Made by a program: the position numbers and the translations under genes | Notes under the pieces: model-generated | Told to the model about the DNA's origin: nothing | Seen by the model: only the letters and a program-made list of their open reading frames with translations | Databases searched by the model: none | Shown here: piece by piece, positions 17,915-28,647 of the stretch | Position numbering within the stretch: the first letter of the stretch is position 1 | Layout: every line of letters begins with the position of its first letter | Assembly (NCBI GenBank): GCA_005798445.1 | Contig: SYJG01000319.1 | Location: 1 to 64,000, forward strand | Source: Planctomyces sp. | GTDB taxonomy: Bacteria; Planctomycetota; Planctomycetia; Planctomycetales; Planctomycetaceae | Reading direction: 5' to 3' | DNA length: 64,000 nucleotides

Positions 17915-18004
17915 GATTCTCGCTCCGTTGGTTGGGACGCGAGAAGTTTACCCGTTTGTCGCTGGTGAGTCAAGTATATTATTGCCCAACAAACGTCAGA
18001 GGGA

Positions 18005-18081
18005 AAGGGTACGACGAATTGAGGGAGACGACGAATGTGCTCTCGTTCAATTCGTCGTCTCCCTCAATTCGTCGTACCCTT
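18005..18081. repeat. Perfect 32-bp inverted repeat with 13-nt loop
   Basis: AAGGGTACGACGAATTGAGGGAGACGACGAAT at 18005-18036, exact reverse complement at 18050-18081. Confidence 0.95.
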
Positions 18082-18093
18082 CTTTTTCCCAGA

Positions 18094-19443
<1,350 letters not shown>

Positions 19444-19508
19444 GCTTCATCGGACTCCGTTTAGGCAAGCTACATTGGCGACATTCCTGCCGCCACTATG
19501 ATGCCTGC

Positions 19509-21818
19509 ATGAATTCGGCCACAACCATTTCACGACGACTGATCGCTTCGATCCTCTGCGTGTTCGGAGGAATCGTCGCGCAGACTCTGAGCAGCCAGAC
19601 AATCCTTGGCTCCGAATCGCTCGCGGCGAATTTCTTCAGCCGCGAACTGTGGCAAGCGCAGGTCAAACGGCTGGGTGAGTGGATCCAAAATGACAACTCT
19701 GCCGGAATGTCGGGTGACGTGATCCAGCAGGCCATCCTTGCCGAAGTCCATTTCTTCCCGCTGTTCTGCGTGTGGTCTGTGATCGCCGGAGTCGGCGTGA
19801 CGCTCGCGGCTCGTCTGATTCGCCAACATCACCGTTCGACCTGGAGTGACTCGTTCATCACGGCCGGGTTCGCCTGCGGCTGGTGGTGGCTGATGGGTGT
19901 GTGGGAACTGGCTGGTTTGTTGGCCTTCGTCTTCAATCTGCCCTTCCTCGCACAATTGCAGTTCGTCACGCCGCAATTCTGGCAAGCGATCGCTCTGGCC
20001 GGCTGGCTCGTGCAGCCCTTCACGCGGCGAAGTGGCGAGGGGCGAGGGGCGAGGGACGAGCAAGACAAGAACAACGCGGCGGTCCTGCCTCCCAACTCGC
20101 CCCTCGCCTCTCGCCCCTCGCCCCTCCTCTCCACCTTCGTCTCCCGACACTCGTCCCTCAAATCCGTCGCCGTGCTGATCGCGATCTACATCGTCGTCTT
20201 CACGGCGATGAACTGGCGGCTGTGGCAGAACCTCCGCATCCCGCATGGTGACTCAGCGATGTACGAGGAGCACTTGTGGAATCTGTGGCACGGCAAAGGC
20301 TTTCGCAGCTACCTCGACCAAGGGCTGTTCCTCGGCGAGCACATTCAGGTGATCCACCTGCTACTGTTGCCGCTGCACTTCTTCTGGCCGTCGCACTTGC
20401 TGATGGAGCTGTGCGAATCGACCGCGCTGGCGCTCGGAGCGATTCCGATCTTTCGGATGACTCAACGATCGACCGGCTCGGCGCGCGCGGGGCTGCTGAT
20501 GTCGGCTGCGTTCTTGCTGTACTTCCCGCTGCACTTTCTGGACATCGAAGTCGATCTGAAGACTTTTCGGCCAGAAAGTTTTTGCGTGCCGTTCTTCCTG
20601 TTCGCGTTCGAGGCATTGGAAGAGGGCCGCTTCCGCCGAGCGTTGATCCTGCTCGCGATCGCGCTGTCGGCGAAAGAGGACTACTCAATCATCATCGCCC
20701 CGCTGGGCGTGTGGATCGCCACGACCGCATGGTTCCAGAAACGCCCCAACCCTGCGCTCGGCGCGGGTCTCCTGACCCCGCCGCTCGGTACGACCGCAGG
20801 TCTCCCGCAATCGAACGGAGACCTACGGTCCACTTCAGCGGCGGGGTCGGGAGACCCGCGCCGAGCGCAAGGAAGCGCACCGCATCACCGAATCATTCTC
20901 GGCCTGTGCCTTGCCCTCTTCGGCGTCGTCTATTTACTGCTGGCAATCCTCGTCGTGATCCCGTGGTTTCGTAGCGGGGCGGAACTGCATTACGTCCGCT
21001 ACTTCCCCAAGTTCGGCAACACGATGGTGGAGGTCGCGAAGAACATGCTCACGAATCCGAGGCTGCTGTTCGGCGAGCTACTGACCGCGAAGACTGCGCT
21101 GTACTCGTTGATGATGCTCGCACCGGTCGGCTTCCTCGCGTTGCTCTCGCCAACTCGCCTCGCTGTCGGACTGCCGCTGTTCAGCATCTTGTGTCTCAGC
21201 GAATTTGCGGGGGACGGCCCGCGTCATCACTTCCACGCACCGCTGGTCCCGGTCGTCTTCTGGGCCACCGCCATCGGAGTCGGCAACGCGGGACGAGTCT
21301 TCGCGAAACTCCGATCGCTCGTCACCTTGTCACCCCCGCACCGTGTCACCCCCACACCAGCCGACTCCTTCGCACGCCAATTCGTCTGGGCCAGCGCGTT
21401 CACCAGCGGCCTGTTCTTCAGCCTCGGCCCCGCCGGCATTGCCTTCTGGGATCCCGGATCGCCAATGCCGCTGCGGAAGTTGTACGCTCGCGATCCGCGA
21501 GCGGATCAGTTCGAGAAAGTGTTCACGAAGATCCCTCGCGAGTCGCGAGTCGCCTCGACCGACTTCGTGCATGCGAGATTCACGCATCACGAGCGGTCGT
21601 ACGACTACAGCAAGGTGCTCCGCCGCGTTGCCAACTACGAAGACCGCGTCCCTGACGATACTGACTTCATCGTGATCGACGCACGGGGTCCGTACAGTGG
21701 GATCAAGTCCCCGGACCAAGTCCGCGAACTGCAAACCGAGCCCGACCACTGGGATCTGCTGCTCGACGAAACCGACGGCCACTTCATCGTGCTGCGGCGG
21801 AGAACGTCTCGATTCTGA
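19509..21818 (+). CDS. DUF2079-like polytopic membrane protein
   Basis: Multiple hydrophobic segments; HGDSAMYEEHLWNLWHGKGFRSYLDQGLFLGEHIQVIHLLLLPL. Contains two in-frame palindromic insertions. Confidence 0.75.
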   Translation: MNSATTISRRLIASILCVFGGIVAQTLSSQTILGSESLAANFFSRELWQAQVKRLGEWIQNDNSAGMSGDVIQQAILAEVHFFPLFCVWSVIAGVGVTLAARLIRQHHRSTWSDSFITAGFACGWWWLMGVWELAGLLAFVFNLPFLAQLQFVTPQFWQAIALAGWLVQPFTRRSGEGRGARDEQDKNNAAVLPPNSPLASRPSPLLSTFVSRHSSLKSVAVLIAIYIVVFTAMNWRLWQNLRIPHGDSAMYEEHLWNLWHGKGFRSYLDQGLFLGEHIQVIHLLLLPLHFFWPSHLLMELCESTALALGAIPIFRMTQRSTGSARAGLLMSAAFLLYFPLHFLDIEVDLKTFRPESFCVPFFLFAFEALEEGRFRRALILLAIALSAKEDYSIIIAPLGVWIATTAWFQKRPNPALGAGLLTPPLGTTAGLPQSNGDLRSTSAAGSGDPRRAQGSAPHHRIILGLCLALFGVVYLLLAILVVIPWFRSGAELHYVRYFPKFGNTMVEVAKNMLTNPRLLFGELLTAKTALYSLMMLAPVGFLALLSPTRLAVGLPLFSILCLSEFAGDGPRHHFHAPLVPVVFWATAIGVGNAGRVFAKLRSLVTLSPPHRVTPTPADSFARQFVWASAFTSGLFFSLGPAGIAFWDPGSPMPLRKLYARDPRADQFEKVFTKIPRESRVASTDFVHARFTHHERSYDYSKVLRRVANYEDRVPDDTDFIVIDARGPYSGIKSPDQVRELQTEPDHWDLLLDETDGHFIVLRRRTSRF
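20753..20869. repeat. Palindromic element, family B, inside the DUF2079 CDS
   Basis: TGCGCTCGGCGCGGGTCTCCTGACCCCGCCGCT (20753-20785) vs 20837-20869, 1 mismatch; nested inner stem GACCGYAGGTCTCC. Confidence 0.93.
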
Positions 21819-21830
21819 CATCATGCCTCC

Positions 21831-21888
21831 GTGTTCTCTGTGCCTCTGTGTTTCAAAATATTTGGAAACACAGAGGCACAGAGGACAC
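21831..21888. repeat. Inverted repeat between convergent genes
   Basis: GTGTTCTCTGTGCCTCTGTGTTTC (21831-21854) vs reverse complement 21865-21888, one mismatch; possible bidirectional terminator. Confidence 0.9.
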
Positions 21889-21896
21889 AGAGACGA

Positions 21897-24380
21897 CTAT
21901 GTTGGTTGCAACTGCAAAGCCGTCGCCGCTGCATGAGCCTCAACAAGCATCTGCTCGGTGCTTTGCGAATCGACCTCGCGGCAGCTTGCGGTGACTTGAT
22001 TCGCGAGGTCGCGAAGTTCGTTTTGCCATTCGGCGGCATCGAGTCCCGGCGGACAGTGCGGGATGAATTCCTCCAGCAGCAGCACGAACCGCAGCAGGTG
22101 CCGAAACAAAATTCCCTCTTGCTTGGCCGCTTGCCGCGCGGAGACCAGCTTCTGGAAGTCGCCGCCGAATTGCAGCAACGCACCGACAGCCCAGCAGGCT
22201 TGAATCGGAACGTCGGTCACGTCGGGGAACTCGGCCTGGAAGAGCAGCCGCAGTTTCTCGGCGAGCGTCAGCACGCGCGGGCGATCGTCCTCGTCCCAGA
22301 ATTCTTCTTCCTCTTCGTCGGTCATTGCGCCGAGTTCCGCTGCCGTCGCGAGTCCACGTTGCAGCAGCGCCGGATGCAGGAACTCCATCGCCAGCGGCCC
22401 GAACGGCATGAAGTCCGATCGCGGCACACGCACATACTTCGCCGCCGATCTCGCGATTTCGAGCACGCTTTCAAACGCTTGAATCCGCTCTTCGCGATTC
22501 GCTTTGCCGAGATGCTCGACAAGGAACATGCCGTAGATCGGATTGACGCTGCGAAACGTCATCAGCTCGGCGAGCTTCTCCGTCGGCATCGCGCGATCGG
22601 GACGATAGACGACCTCCGGAGCCGTCGATTGCCCAGTCGCCTCGTGCCGATCCCTCACAGCTTGTCCGAGCAGAAACTTGGCGGCGGAAGACGGTGCCGC
22701 GCTCTCGCTGGTCTCCCTTGCGCTGTGGCCGGTCTCCTGACCGAGCCACTTCGGTTGACCGAAGGTCTCCTCGGACGCCGCTGGACTTTCGGGGAGACCT
22801 GCGGTCGGAACGGCGGCGGGGTCGGGAGACCCGCGCCGAGCGCTTTCGGCTGGTGGCTCCGGCTCCAACGTCACATAGCCGCCTGCCCACAGCGAAATCA
22901 AACGGCGATCAAGTTCCTTCTGAGCTTCCGAGACATGCTTCCCCTCCAGCAATCGCTTAGACACGAAGTCGCGCAGCCGGACGACATCGGGAGTGATCTC
23001 CAACAAGTACGCCAGCAACCGCCACGGCAGCGGGCCTTGGCTCGTCAGCTTGCCTGGCGGAGCGGTTCGCAATTTCTCGAATTGCTCCTTCGACCAATAC
23101 TGCTCGGTCTCGCGACGCTTCGGTTGTTTCTTCTTCATCGCCTTTTTGGCCCGGATCAGCATCGGATCTTTCGCGTCCTCCGGGATCTGATCGTACTTCT
23201 CTTTCCAGCGGAGGATTTTGACATCGTCCTCGTGAGCCAGCGCGTAGACGAAGCCCTCTTTGTCGAACTGCGGGCGGCCAGCGCGTCCGAACATTTGATG
23301 AGCGGCACTCGGCTCGATCACCTTCTTCTTCCCCGGCGGACCTTTGATGAGCGAGGTGATGACGACCGACCGCGCAGGCAGATTGATCCCGGCCGAGAGA
23401 GTCTCTGTGCAGACGCAGACCGAGAGCAGCTTCTGCTGAAATAAGTCCTCGACGATCCGCTTGTACTTCGGCAGCAACCCCGCGTGATGCACCCCCACGC
23501 CGCGAAACAAGATTTGCTTCAGCTTCGGCCCGGCACCTGTCGTGAGATCGAGTTTTTCGATTTCAACGGCCAGCCGCTTTTGCTGCCCGTCCGCGAGCAG
23601 CGACTTCCCTTTGAGTTGTTCAGCCACCTCCCAGCATTCGTCCCGGTTGAAGCAGAACACGAGCGCCGGCGTGCGTCGCGATTCGTCATCGCCGTTGGCC
23701 ATCCATTCGAGATGCTCACTGAGTAACTGGTCCGGCACCCATTGATAGCTCAGCGGCACTCGGCGTTCCGTCCCCTGCACCAGATCGAGCAACCGGCCAT
23801 GCGCCCGCTGCATCCACAGCGTGAAGTCCACCGCATTGCCGACCGTCGCGCTCAGCAACAAGAGCCGCACATGCTTGGGCAACAGTCCGAGCGACAGCTC
23901 CCACACGACGCCCCGTTCTGGATCGGCGAAGCTGTGAAACTCGTCCATCACGACCGCCGAGACATCCGTGAAATCAAACGCCTCGGCGTGCAGCAAACGG
24001 TTGAGCAGAATCTCCGCGACGACGACGAGCACCCGCGCTTCCGGGTTCACTTTGCGATTCCCGGTGACAAGTCCGACGTCATCCGCTTGAAATCCCCAGC
24101 GAACCGCCGCCGCCTGCATCTCGCGAAATTTCTGCTCGGTCAGTGCGATCAACGGCGTGGTGTAGTACGCGATCGTGTTGGAATGCAGCGCCTCGAACAG
24201 TGCCGCCTCGGCAATCAACGTCTTGCCGGTCCCCGTCGGAGCACAGACCAGCACGCCTCGCTCGGCCGTGAACCACGACAGCAACGCCTCCTCCTGCACC
24301 GGATACGGCGGGTACGGCAACTGAGCAAGATACTTTTCAGCGAGTTCATCACGCGAGAGAGTCGGCATTGGGTAGTCCAA
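21897..24380 (-). CDS. DEAD/DEAH-box (Ski2-like) helicase
   Basis: VCAPTGTGKTLIAEAALFEAL (motif I), VVMDEFHSFADPERG, HQMFGRAGRPQFDKEG. Confidence 0.9.
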   Translation of the reverse strand: MDYPMPTLSRDELAEKYLAQLPYPPYPVQEEALLSWFTAERGVLVCAPTGTGKTLIAEAALFEALHSNTIAYYTTPLIALTEQKFREMQAAAVRWGFQADDVGLVTGNRKVNPEARVLVVVAEILLNRLLHAEAFDFTDVSAVVMDEFHSFADPERGVVWELSLGLLPKHVRLLLLSATVGNAVDFTLWMQRAHGRLLDLVQGTERRVPLSYQWVPDQLLSEHLEWMANGDDESRRTPALVFCFNRDECWEVAEQLKGKSLLADGQQKRLAVEIEKLDLTTGAGPKLKQILFRGVGVHHAGLLPKYKRIVEDLFQQKLLSVCVCTETLSAGINLPARSVVITSLIKGPPGKKKVIEPSAAHQMFGRAGRPQFDKEGFVYALAHEDDVKILRWKEKYDQIPEDAKDPMLIRAKKAMKKKQPKRRETEQYWSKEQFEKLRTAPPGKLTSQGPLPWRLLAYLLEITPDVVRLRDFVSKRLLEGKHVSEAQKELDRRLISLWAGGYVTLEPEPPAESARRGSPDPAAVPTAGLPESPAASEETFGQPKWLGQETGHSARETSESAAPSSAAKFLLGQAVRDRHEATGQSTAPEVVYRPDRAMPTEKLAELMTFRSVNPIYGMFLVEHLGKANREERIQAFESVLEIARSAAKYVRVPRSDFMPFGPLAMEFLHPALLQRGLATAAELGAMTDEEEEEFWDEDDRPRVLTLAEKLRLLFQAEFPDVTDVPIQACWAVGALLQFGGDFQKLVSARQAAKQEGILFRHLLRFVLLLEEFIPHCPPGLDAAEWQNELRDLANQVTASCREVDSQSTEQMLVEAHAAATALQLQPT

Positions 24381-24382
24381 AT

Positions 24383-24447
24383 CGTGGGATAGGCTTCCAG
24401 CCTGCCAGTGTTCCGCAAAGCTTGGCAGGCTGGAAGCCTACCCCACG
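24383..24447. repeat. Intergenic inverted repeat
   Basis: CGTGGGATAGGCTTCCAGCCTGCCA (24383-24407) vs TGGCAGGCTGGAAGCCTACCCCACG (24423-24447). Confidence 0.9.
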
Positions 24448-24451
24448 ACTT

Positions 24452-24775
24452 TCAACCAAACAGCTTCTTACTGTCGATCCCCTCATTGAGCATCGCGCGT
24501 TCGGTGCGACCCTTGTGGATATCGATCGGCCCCAGGTGATCAGCCCTCATTGACGGCTCCCATGCACCCTTGCCCCAGCTTCGAGCCTGCCGCCACCTCG
24601 CCCGACTTCGCCTGCGACGCTTCATCCCCCGATTCGGACAGCGTCTTGTGAATGAACGTGTAAGCGTCCATCTCGTGGGACGATGGCGCTCCAGGTGAAG
24701 AGGGCGGATCACACTCCCTGCGGCCGATGGGTCGTCCGAGTCAGATGCCGAAACACCTTCAGGCTTAGTCATCAA
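24452..24775 (-). pseudogene. Possible frameshifted remnant of an unidentified gene
   Basis: Minus strand reads (MDA)YTFIHKTLSESGDEASQAKSGEVAAGSKLGQGCMGAVNEG in one frame, then RADHLGPIDIHKGRTERAMLNEGIDSKKLFG in another. Neither alone is a complete ORF. Confidence 0.35.
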
Positions 24776-25027
24776 CTCACCTCGCCGGCTCGTTCGCTTT
24801 CAGTTCCGCACTCGATGACGTCCGGCAGAGTCACAGAGGTCTCTGAATCAGAGACACTTTAGCCGGGATAATCCCAGCATCGAGGAGCCTGCGCGTCAGC
24901 CGGTTAAGAAGACTGGTTGAGCACGATTTCATCGTGCTCAACTCCCAAAGAAATCGGGCACGTTGGAAACGTGCCCCACGTTTTTCAACACGTTCTGGCG
25001 AACAGGGCGACGGTTTTGAAACGGCTT

Positions 25028-26443
25028 TTAGTCCAGCACGTTTTCGGAGACGCGAATCCCCGCGCGGTTTGTACCGCTCAGATTGCCACGGCTGCCGGTA
25101 CCGATGCGGCAGCCGTGGATCAGGTTGCCGGTCGTGGGCTTGCCGGTGTCGCGCCAGACGATTGCATGCTCCATCAACTTCGGCGAGCGTTGGTCGAGCA
25201 CCGTGCAACCGGAGATCAAAGTGTCCGAGCAGTCCTCCAAGACGAGGCCGTTCGGCGTCCCCTCGAAGATCTGGCAGCCGGTCAGGTTCATACGACGACT
25301 GCGAACGAGTTCGATCAAGCCTTCCTTTTTGTTGGCGACCGCTCCGGCGACTGTGTTTTGTCCGGCGAGAGCGTCTTGGATGATGAGGCCCGTGACCGTG
25401 CAGTCCTCGCAATCGACGAAGCGGATGCCGGTCGAGAGTTCTTTGTCGCCGTAGTCGGGGTTGTGGCCGAGCGTGTTGGCTCCGATGGCGATGCTGCGCG
25501 AGCTTTCGATGACAATGTTTCGCTCGTGCCCGCTGTAGATGTAGTTGCCGGAGATCGCGAAGCCTAACGCCGACGTCAGATGAATGTTGGTCGCCTGGCT
25601 GCCGATCAGGTTGCCAGCGATGGTCCACATGCCGGCTCGATGATTGCCTTTCGAGCCGCTGCCAATGAAACGGATGTTTGCGCCGTTGGGGCTATACGTC
25701 GCTTGGATCGTGTTGCTGCAAATCGTCCCCTCACGGACGGTGCCGTCCTCGACGTCGATGTAGATTTCGGCGGTCGGCTCGGCGTCGGCATCGGGGACAC
25801 CGATCGCGCGGTTGTTGTTGTATTCGATGTCGTTGCCGGTGACTTGGAAGTTGCGAATTTCGCCCCCTTGAATGCGGATACCGCCCAACCGGCAATAGCT
25901 GATGTGGCTGCCGGTGATGATCGTCTGGTGCAGGTTGCAGTGGTCGAGGAAGACTCCGATGCCAGTGTTTTCGTAGATGTGGCAATGACTGATGAGCACA
26001 TTGCGCGACCGTCGCGTGACGTGGATTGCGTTCCGAACTTTGTGGATCAGCACACCGGTCAGCGTCGGCTGCATGACCCCTTCCAGCCGGATGCCGTCCG
26101 CTTCGGGATGCTCGCCGGTGATTTCGATGTCGCTGAGCAGTGGCATCCGCTCGCGCTGCCAAATCTCTGGCTTGAAGCCTTTGGGATCGGCGGACTTGTC
26201 GTGCGAGCCGACGAAGAAGAACACAGGCCCCTTTCCGGCCATGATGACCTTTGCAGTTCCGCCACTGCCCCGAATCGCCGTTCGGCTGAACTTGGCGAGG
26301 TCAACGACGATCGGCTTCGTGATGCGGTAGTCGCCGCGCGGGAATTCGATCAGCCCCTCGCCGTCGGCCAGGGCGTGCTTTATGGCTCCGGTGTCGTCGG
26401 TCTGGCCGTCCCCGGCCGCTCCGTAATCGCGAATGTTGCTCAT
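25028..26443 (-). CDS. Right-handed parallel beta-helix (pectate lyase-like) protein
   Basis: MSNIRDYGAAGDGQTDDTGAIKHAL, repeated NxI/NxxxxN rungs (SGNYIYSGHERNIVIESSRSIAIGANTLG). Confidence 0.88.
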   Translation of the reverse strand: MSNIRDYGAAGDGQTDDTGAIKHALADGEGLIEFPRGDYRITKPIVVDLAKFSRTAIRGSGGTAKVIMAGKGPVFFFVGSHDKSADPKGFKPEIWQRERMPLLSDIEITGEHPEADGIRLEGVMQPTLTGVLIHKVRNAIHVTRRSRNVLISHCHIYENTGIGVFLDHCNLHQTIITGSHISYCRLGGIRIQGGEIRNFQVTGNDIEYNNNRAIGVPDADAEPTAEIYIDVEDGTVREGTICSNTIQATYSPNGANIRFIGSGSKGNHRAGMWTIAGNLIGSQATNIHLTSALGFAISGNYIYSGHERNIVIESSRSIAIGANTLGHNPDYGDKELSTGIRFVDCEDCTVTGLIIQDALAGQNTVAGAVANKKEGLIELVRSRRMNLTGCQIFEGTPNGLVLEDCSDTLISGCTVLDQRSPKLMEHAIVWRDTGKPTTGNLIHGCRIGTGSRGNLSGTNRAGIRVSENVLD

Positions 26444-26468
26444 TGAGTTTCATCATTCTTTGGGGCTT

Positions 26469-26597
26469 CCGCCATTCCTGTTGAATGTGGACCAGGCGGG
26501 AGGGCGAGGCTCCTGCCGAGCCGGGTCGGTGAGCACGCGTAATTCACGTACCGGCTCGGCAGGAGCCTCGCCCTCCCATTCTCAACACGAATGGCGG
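26469..26597. repeat. Nested intergenic inverted repeat
   Basis: Outer arms CCGCCATTC(C/G)TGTTGA; inner GGGAGGGCGAGGCTCCTGCCGAGCCGG and its reverse complement. Confidence 0.9.
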
Positions 26598-26800
26598 AGA
26601 GTCGAACTTTGAGGCTTCCTCAGCCGCACTCTATCGGCCGTTTCGACTGGTTCAACGCGCAGCGTCCACACGACCGGCACGAGTCGCACGCAAGCCAAGA
26701 TCGTGCGCGGCGGCAGTCACCGGTGGACTCTGCCCGGATTCCCCCAGCGGAGTCTGCGGTTGCCGGGGGGCTTGGTTCGATGTTTGGTGAGGCAGACTAA

Positions 26801-26884
26801 CCCGAAGCGCCAGCGAGGGCGGGCGTTCCAAAACGCACTGAATTCACGGCCAACTGGAGCGTTCGCCCTCGCTGACGCTTCGGG
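26801..26884. repeat. Intergenic inverted repeat (CCCGAAGCG-CAGCGAGGGCG family)
   Basis: CCCGAAGCGCCAGCGAGGGCGGGCGTTCCA at 26801-26830 vs near-perfect reverse complement 26855-26884. Confidence 0.9.
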
Positions 26885-27071
26885 TGAGTTTGCAAAGTCA
26901 TCGTCTGGTTCGGGCACCCGTTTCCGGTACGATCGTCAAAGTCAGTTTGACACGTTTTTTTGAGCACTCGTATACTCGCCCCGAATTGGTGGCAGTCGCT
27001 GCGGTTTCTCGACGAGACGTTTCGTTCGTCGGACGGGGCGATGCAAGGATGCTGCCACGAAGGGCGTCACG

Positions 27072-27740
27072 ATGAAAAACAATGTCGGTAAAGTGTTCGT
27101 GGTCCTGACCACGTTCCTGAGCATCGCGTTTCTCGGCTTCTCGTTCTCCGCCCGGATCGCCGGCACGAACTGGGAGGGCGAAGCGGCTGCCTTGGAAAAG
27201 TACACCATCGAAAAGAACGTCAACGAGAAGGAGACGACCTACACCGTCAAAAACATCATTGAGCATTCCAAGCAAGAGCCGCTCAGTAAGACCGCGAAGC
27301 TGCTACCGGAGGTGATCGTGGCTGCCTACAGCCATGAGGCCACGCAACTCAACGCACTGATTCAAGAGCTGGAACCAGTGCCGGAGCAACTCAAGAAACG
27401 GCAAGACGAAATCACGGCTCAGCAGAAGCTGGACCTCAAAGCGATGGAGGGACGGGAGCAGGAGTTGCAGAAGATCTTCTTGGCGCAGGTCAAGACGATC
27501 CAAGAGTTGTCCGTCGAGGGTGTCAAGGTCGCTCAGGAGGCACAGGCGGTTTGGAAGGAAGGGGAGTTGCGTCGCGAAGACGTTGCTCGCCTGCGAAACC
27601 ATTTGGAGGAACTGGAAGTCGATCAATTCCAGTCCCTCGAACAAAAGAAACGACTGCAGGACGAGCTCAGCCGTATGCGCGGAGTGCTGGCTCGCTTGCA
27701 GCGACGAAACGTTCAATTGAAGTCGTCCTACGAAGAATGA
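27072..27740 (+). CDS. Membrane-anchored coiled-coil protein
   Basis: MKNNVGKVFVVLTTFLSIAFLGFSFSARI N-terminal TM followed by coiled coil. Confidence 0.8.
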   Translation: MKNNVGKVFVVLTTFLSIAFLGFSFSARIAGTNWEGEAAALEKYTIEKNVNEKETTYTVKNIIEHSKQEPLSKTAKLLPEVIVAAYSHEATQLNALIQELEPVPEQLKKRQDEITAQQKLDLKAMEGREQELQKIFLAQVKTIQELSVEGVKVAQEAQAVWKEGELRREDVARLRNHLEELEVDQFQSLEQKKRLQDELSRMRGVLARLQRRNVQLKSSYEE

Positions 27741-27774
27741 TCGTGGGACGCGAAAACGACTGGGGGGGCGTGAC

Positions 27775-28647
27775 ATGTCATTTCTCGGAAAACTACTCGT
27801 TGGTTTGCAGCTCTTTTTGAGCATCATGTTCCTGATCTTTGCCGGAGCGGTCTTCTCGACGCAGAAGAACTGGAAAGCGGCCAAAGAGACGGTCGACGCC
27901 AACTACGCGAAGCTCGATGCGGACAAAAAGCAGGTCGAGGAGGCGTTTGCCGCCTACAAGACTCGCCTGGAGATCGATCTCAAGAAGGAGCAGGAGCGAG
28001 CCTCGAACGCCGAGGGACAAGTCAAGCTTCACAAAGATCAGGTTGATGCCGCCAATACGCAGTTAGTCGCCGCCGAGACCGAACGGAATGAACAACGCGA
28101 ACTGGCGAAGGTCTCCGTCGAAGAAGCTCGCCAGCGCCGCGAAGAGGCATTGCTGCAACGCGGAATTAACAACGAGATGCAGAAGTTGCTCAACGAAAAG
28201 AACGACCGCGTCAAGGCGTTGGAAGACATCAAGTTCAACCTGCAAGTGGCCGAAAGAGCACTGCAAGACAAACACTCGAAGTTGCTGAATGATCTTGTGC
28301 TCTTTCAGAAGATCATCGCCGCGAATGGACTGTCGACCGATCCAAAAACGGTTGCCGGCTTGCTCACACCACCGCCGGCCGTCGATGGCGAAGTACTCGA
28401 AACGAAACGAGCCGGCCGTAGCGGTTCGGATTTGGTCGAAATTTCCATCGGCAGCGACGATGGCCTCGCCGAAGGGCACAAGCTCTCGGTCTATCGTCCG
28501 CAACTGGGCGACCGGGCCGCAAAATTTCTGGGCGACATCAAGTTGGTGTATGTGACGCCGGACCGATCGGTCGGTGTGGTGATCCTGCCCGCGAAAAACG
28601 GCAAAATCGAAAGGGGCGACAATGTCACGTCGAAACTCGGACAGTAA
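27775..28647 (+). CDS. Membrane-anchored coiled-coil protein, similar in layout to the upstream gene
   Basis: MSFLGKLLVGLQLFLSIMFLIFAGAVFSTQKNWKAAK TM, coiled coil, globular C-terminus GSDLVEISIGSDDGLAEGHKLSVYR. Confidence 0.8.
   Translation: MSFLGKLLVGLQLFLSIMFLIFAGAVFSTQKNWKAAKETVDANYAKLDADKKQVEEAFAAYKTRLEIDLKKEQERASNAEGQVKLHKDQVDAANTQLVAAETERNEQRELAKVSVEEARQRREEALLQRGINNEMQKLLNEKNDRVKALEDIKFNLQVAERALQDKHSKLLNDLVLFQKIIAANGLSTDPKTVAGLLTPPPAVDGEVLETKRAGRSGSDLVEISIGSDDGLAEGHKLSVYRPQLGDRAAKFLGDIKLVYVTPDRSVGVVILPAKNGKIERGDNVTSKLGQ

Larger units (their letters stand above)
15419..17986. mobile_element. IS1595-like transposon with passenger toxin-antitoxin genes
   Basis: Left end GGCAGTAATATACTTGACTCACCAG (15419-15443). 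Reverse complement of the right end is GGCAATAATATACTTGACTCACCAG (17962-17986). Both are flanked by direct repeat CAACAAAC (15411-15418 and 17987-17994). Encodes an IS1595-type transposase. Confidence 0.93.

Noticed and set aside
21831-23444. 537-aa plus-strand ORF
   Set aside because: Antisense to the helicase; begins in the intergenic palindrome.
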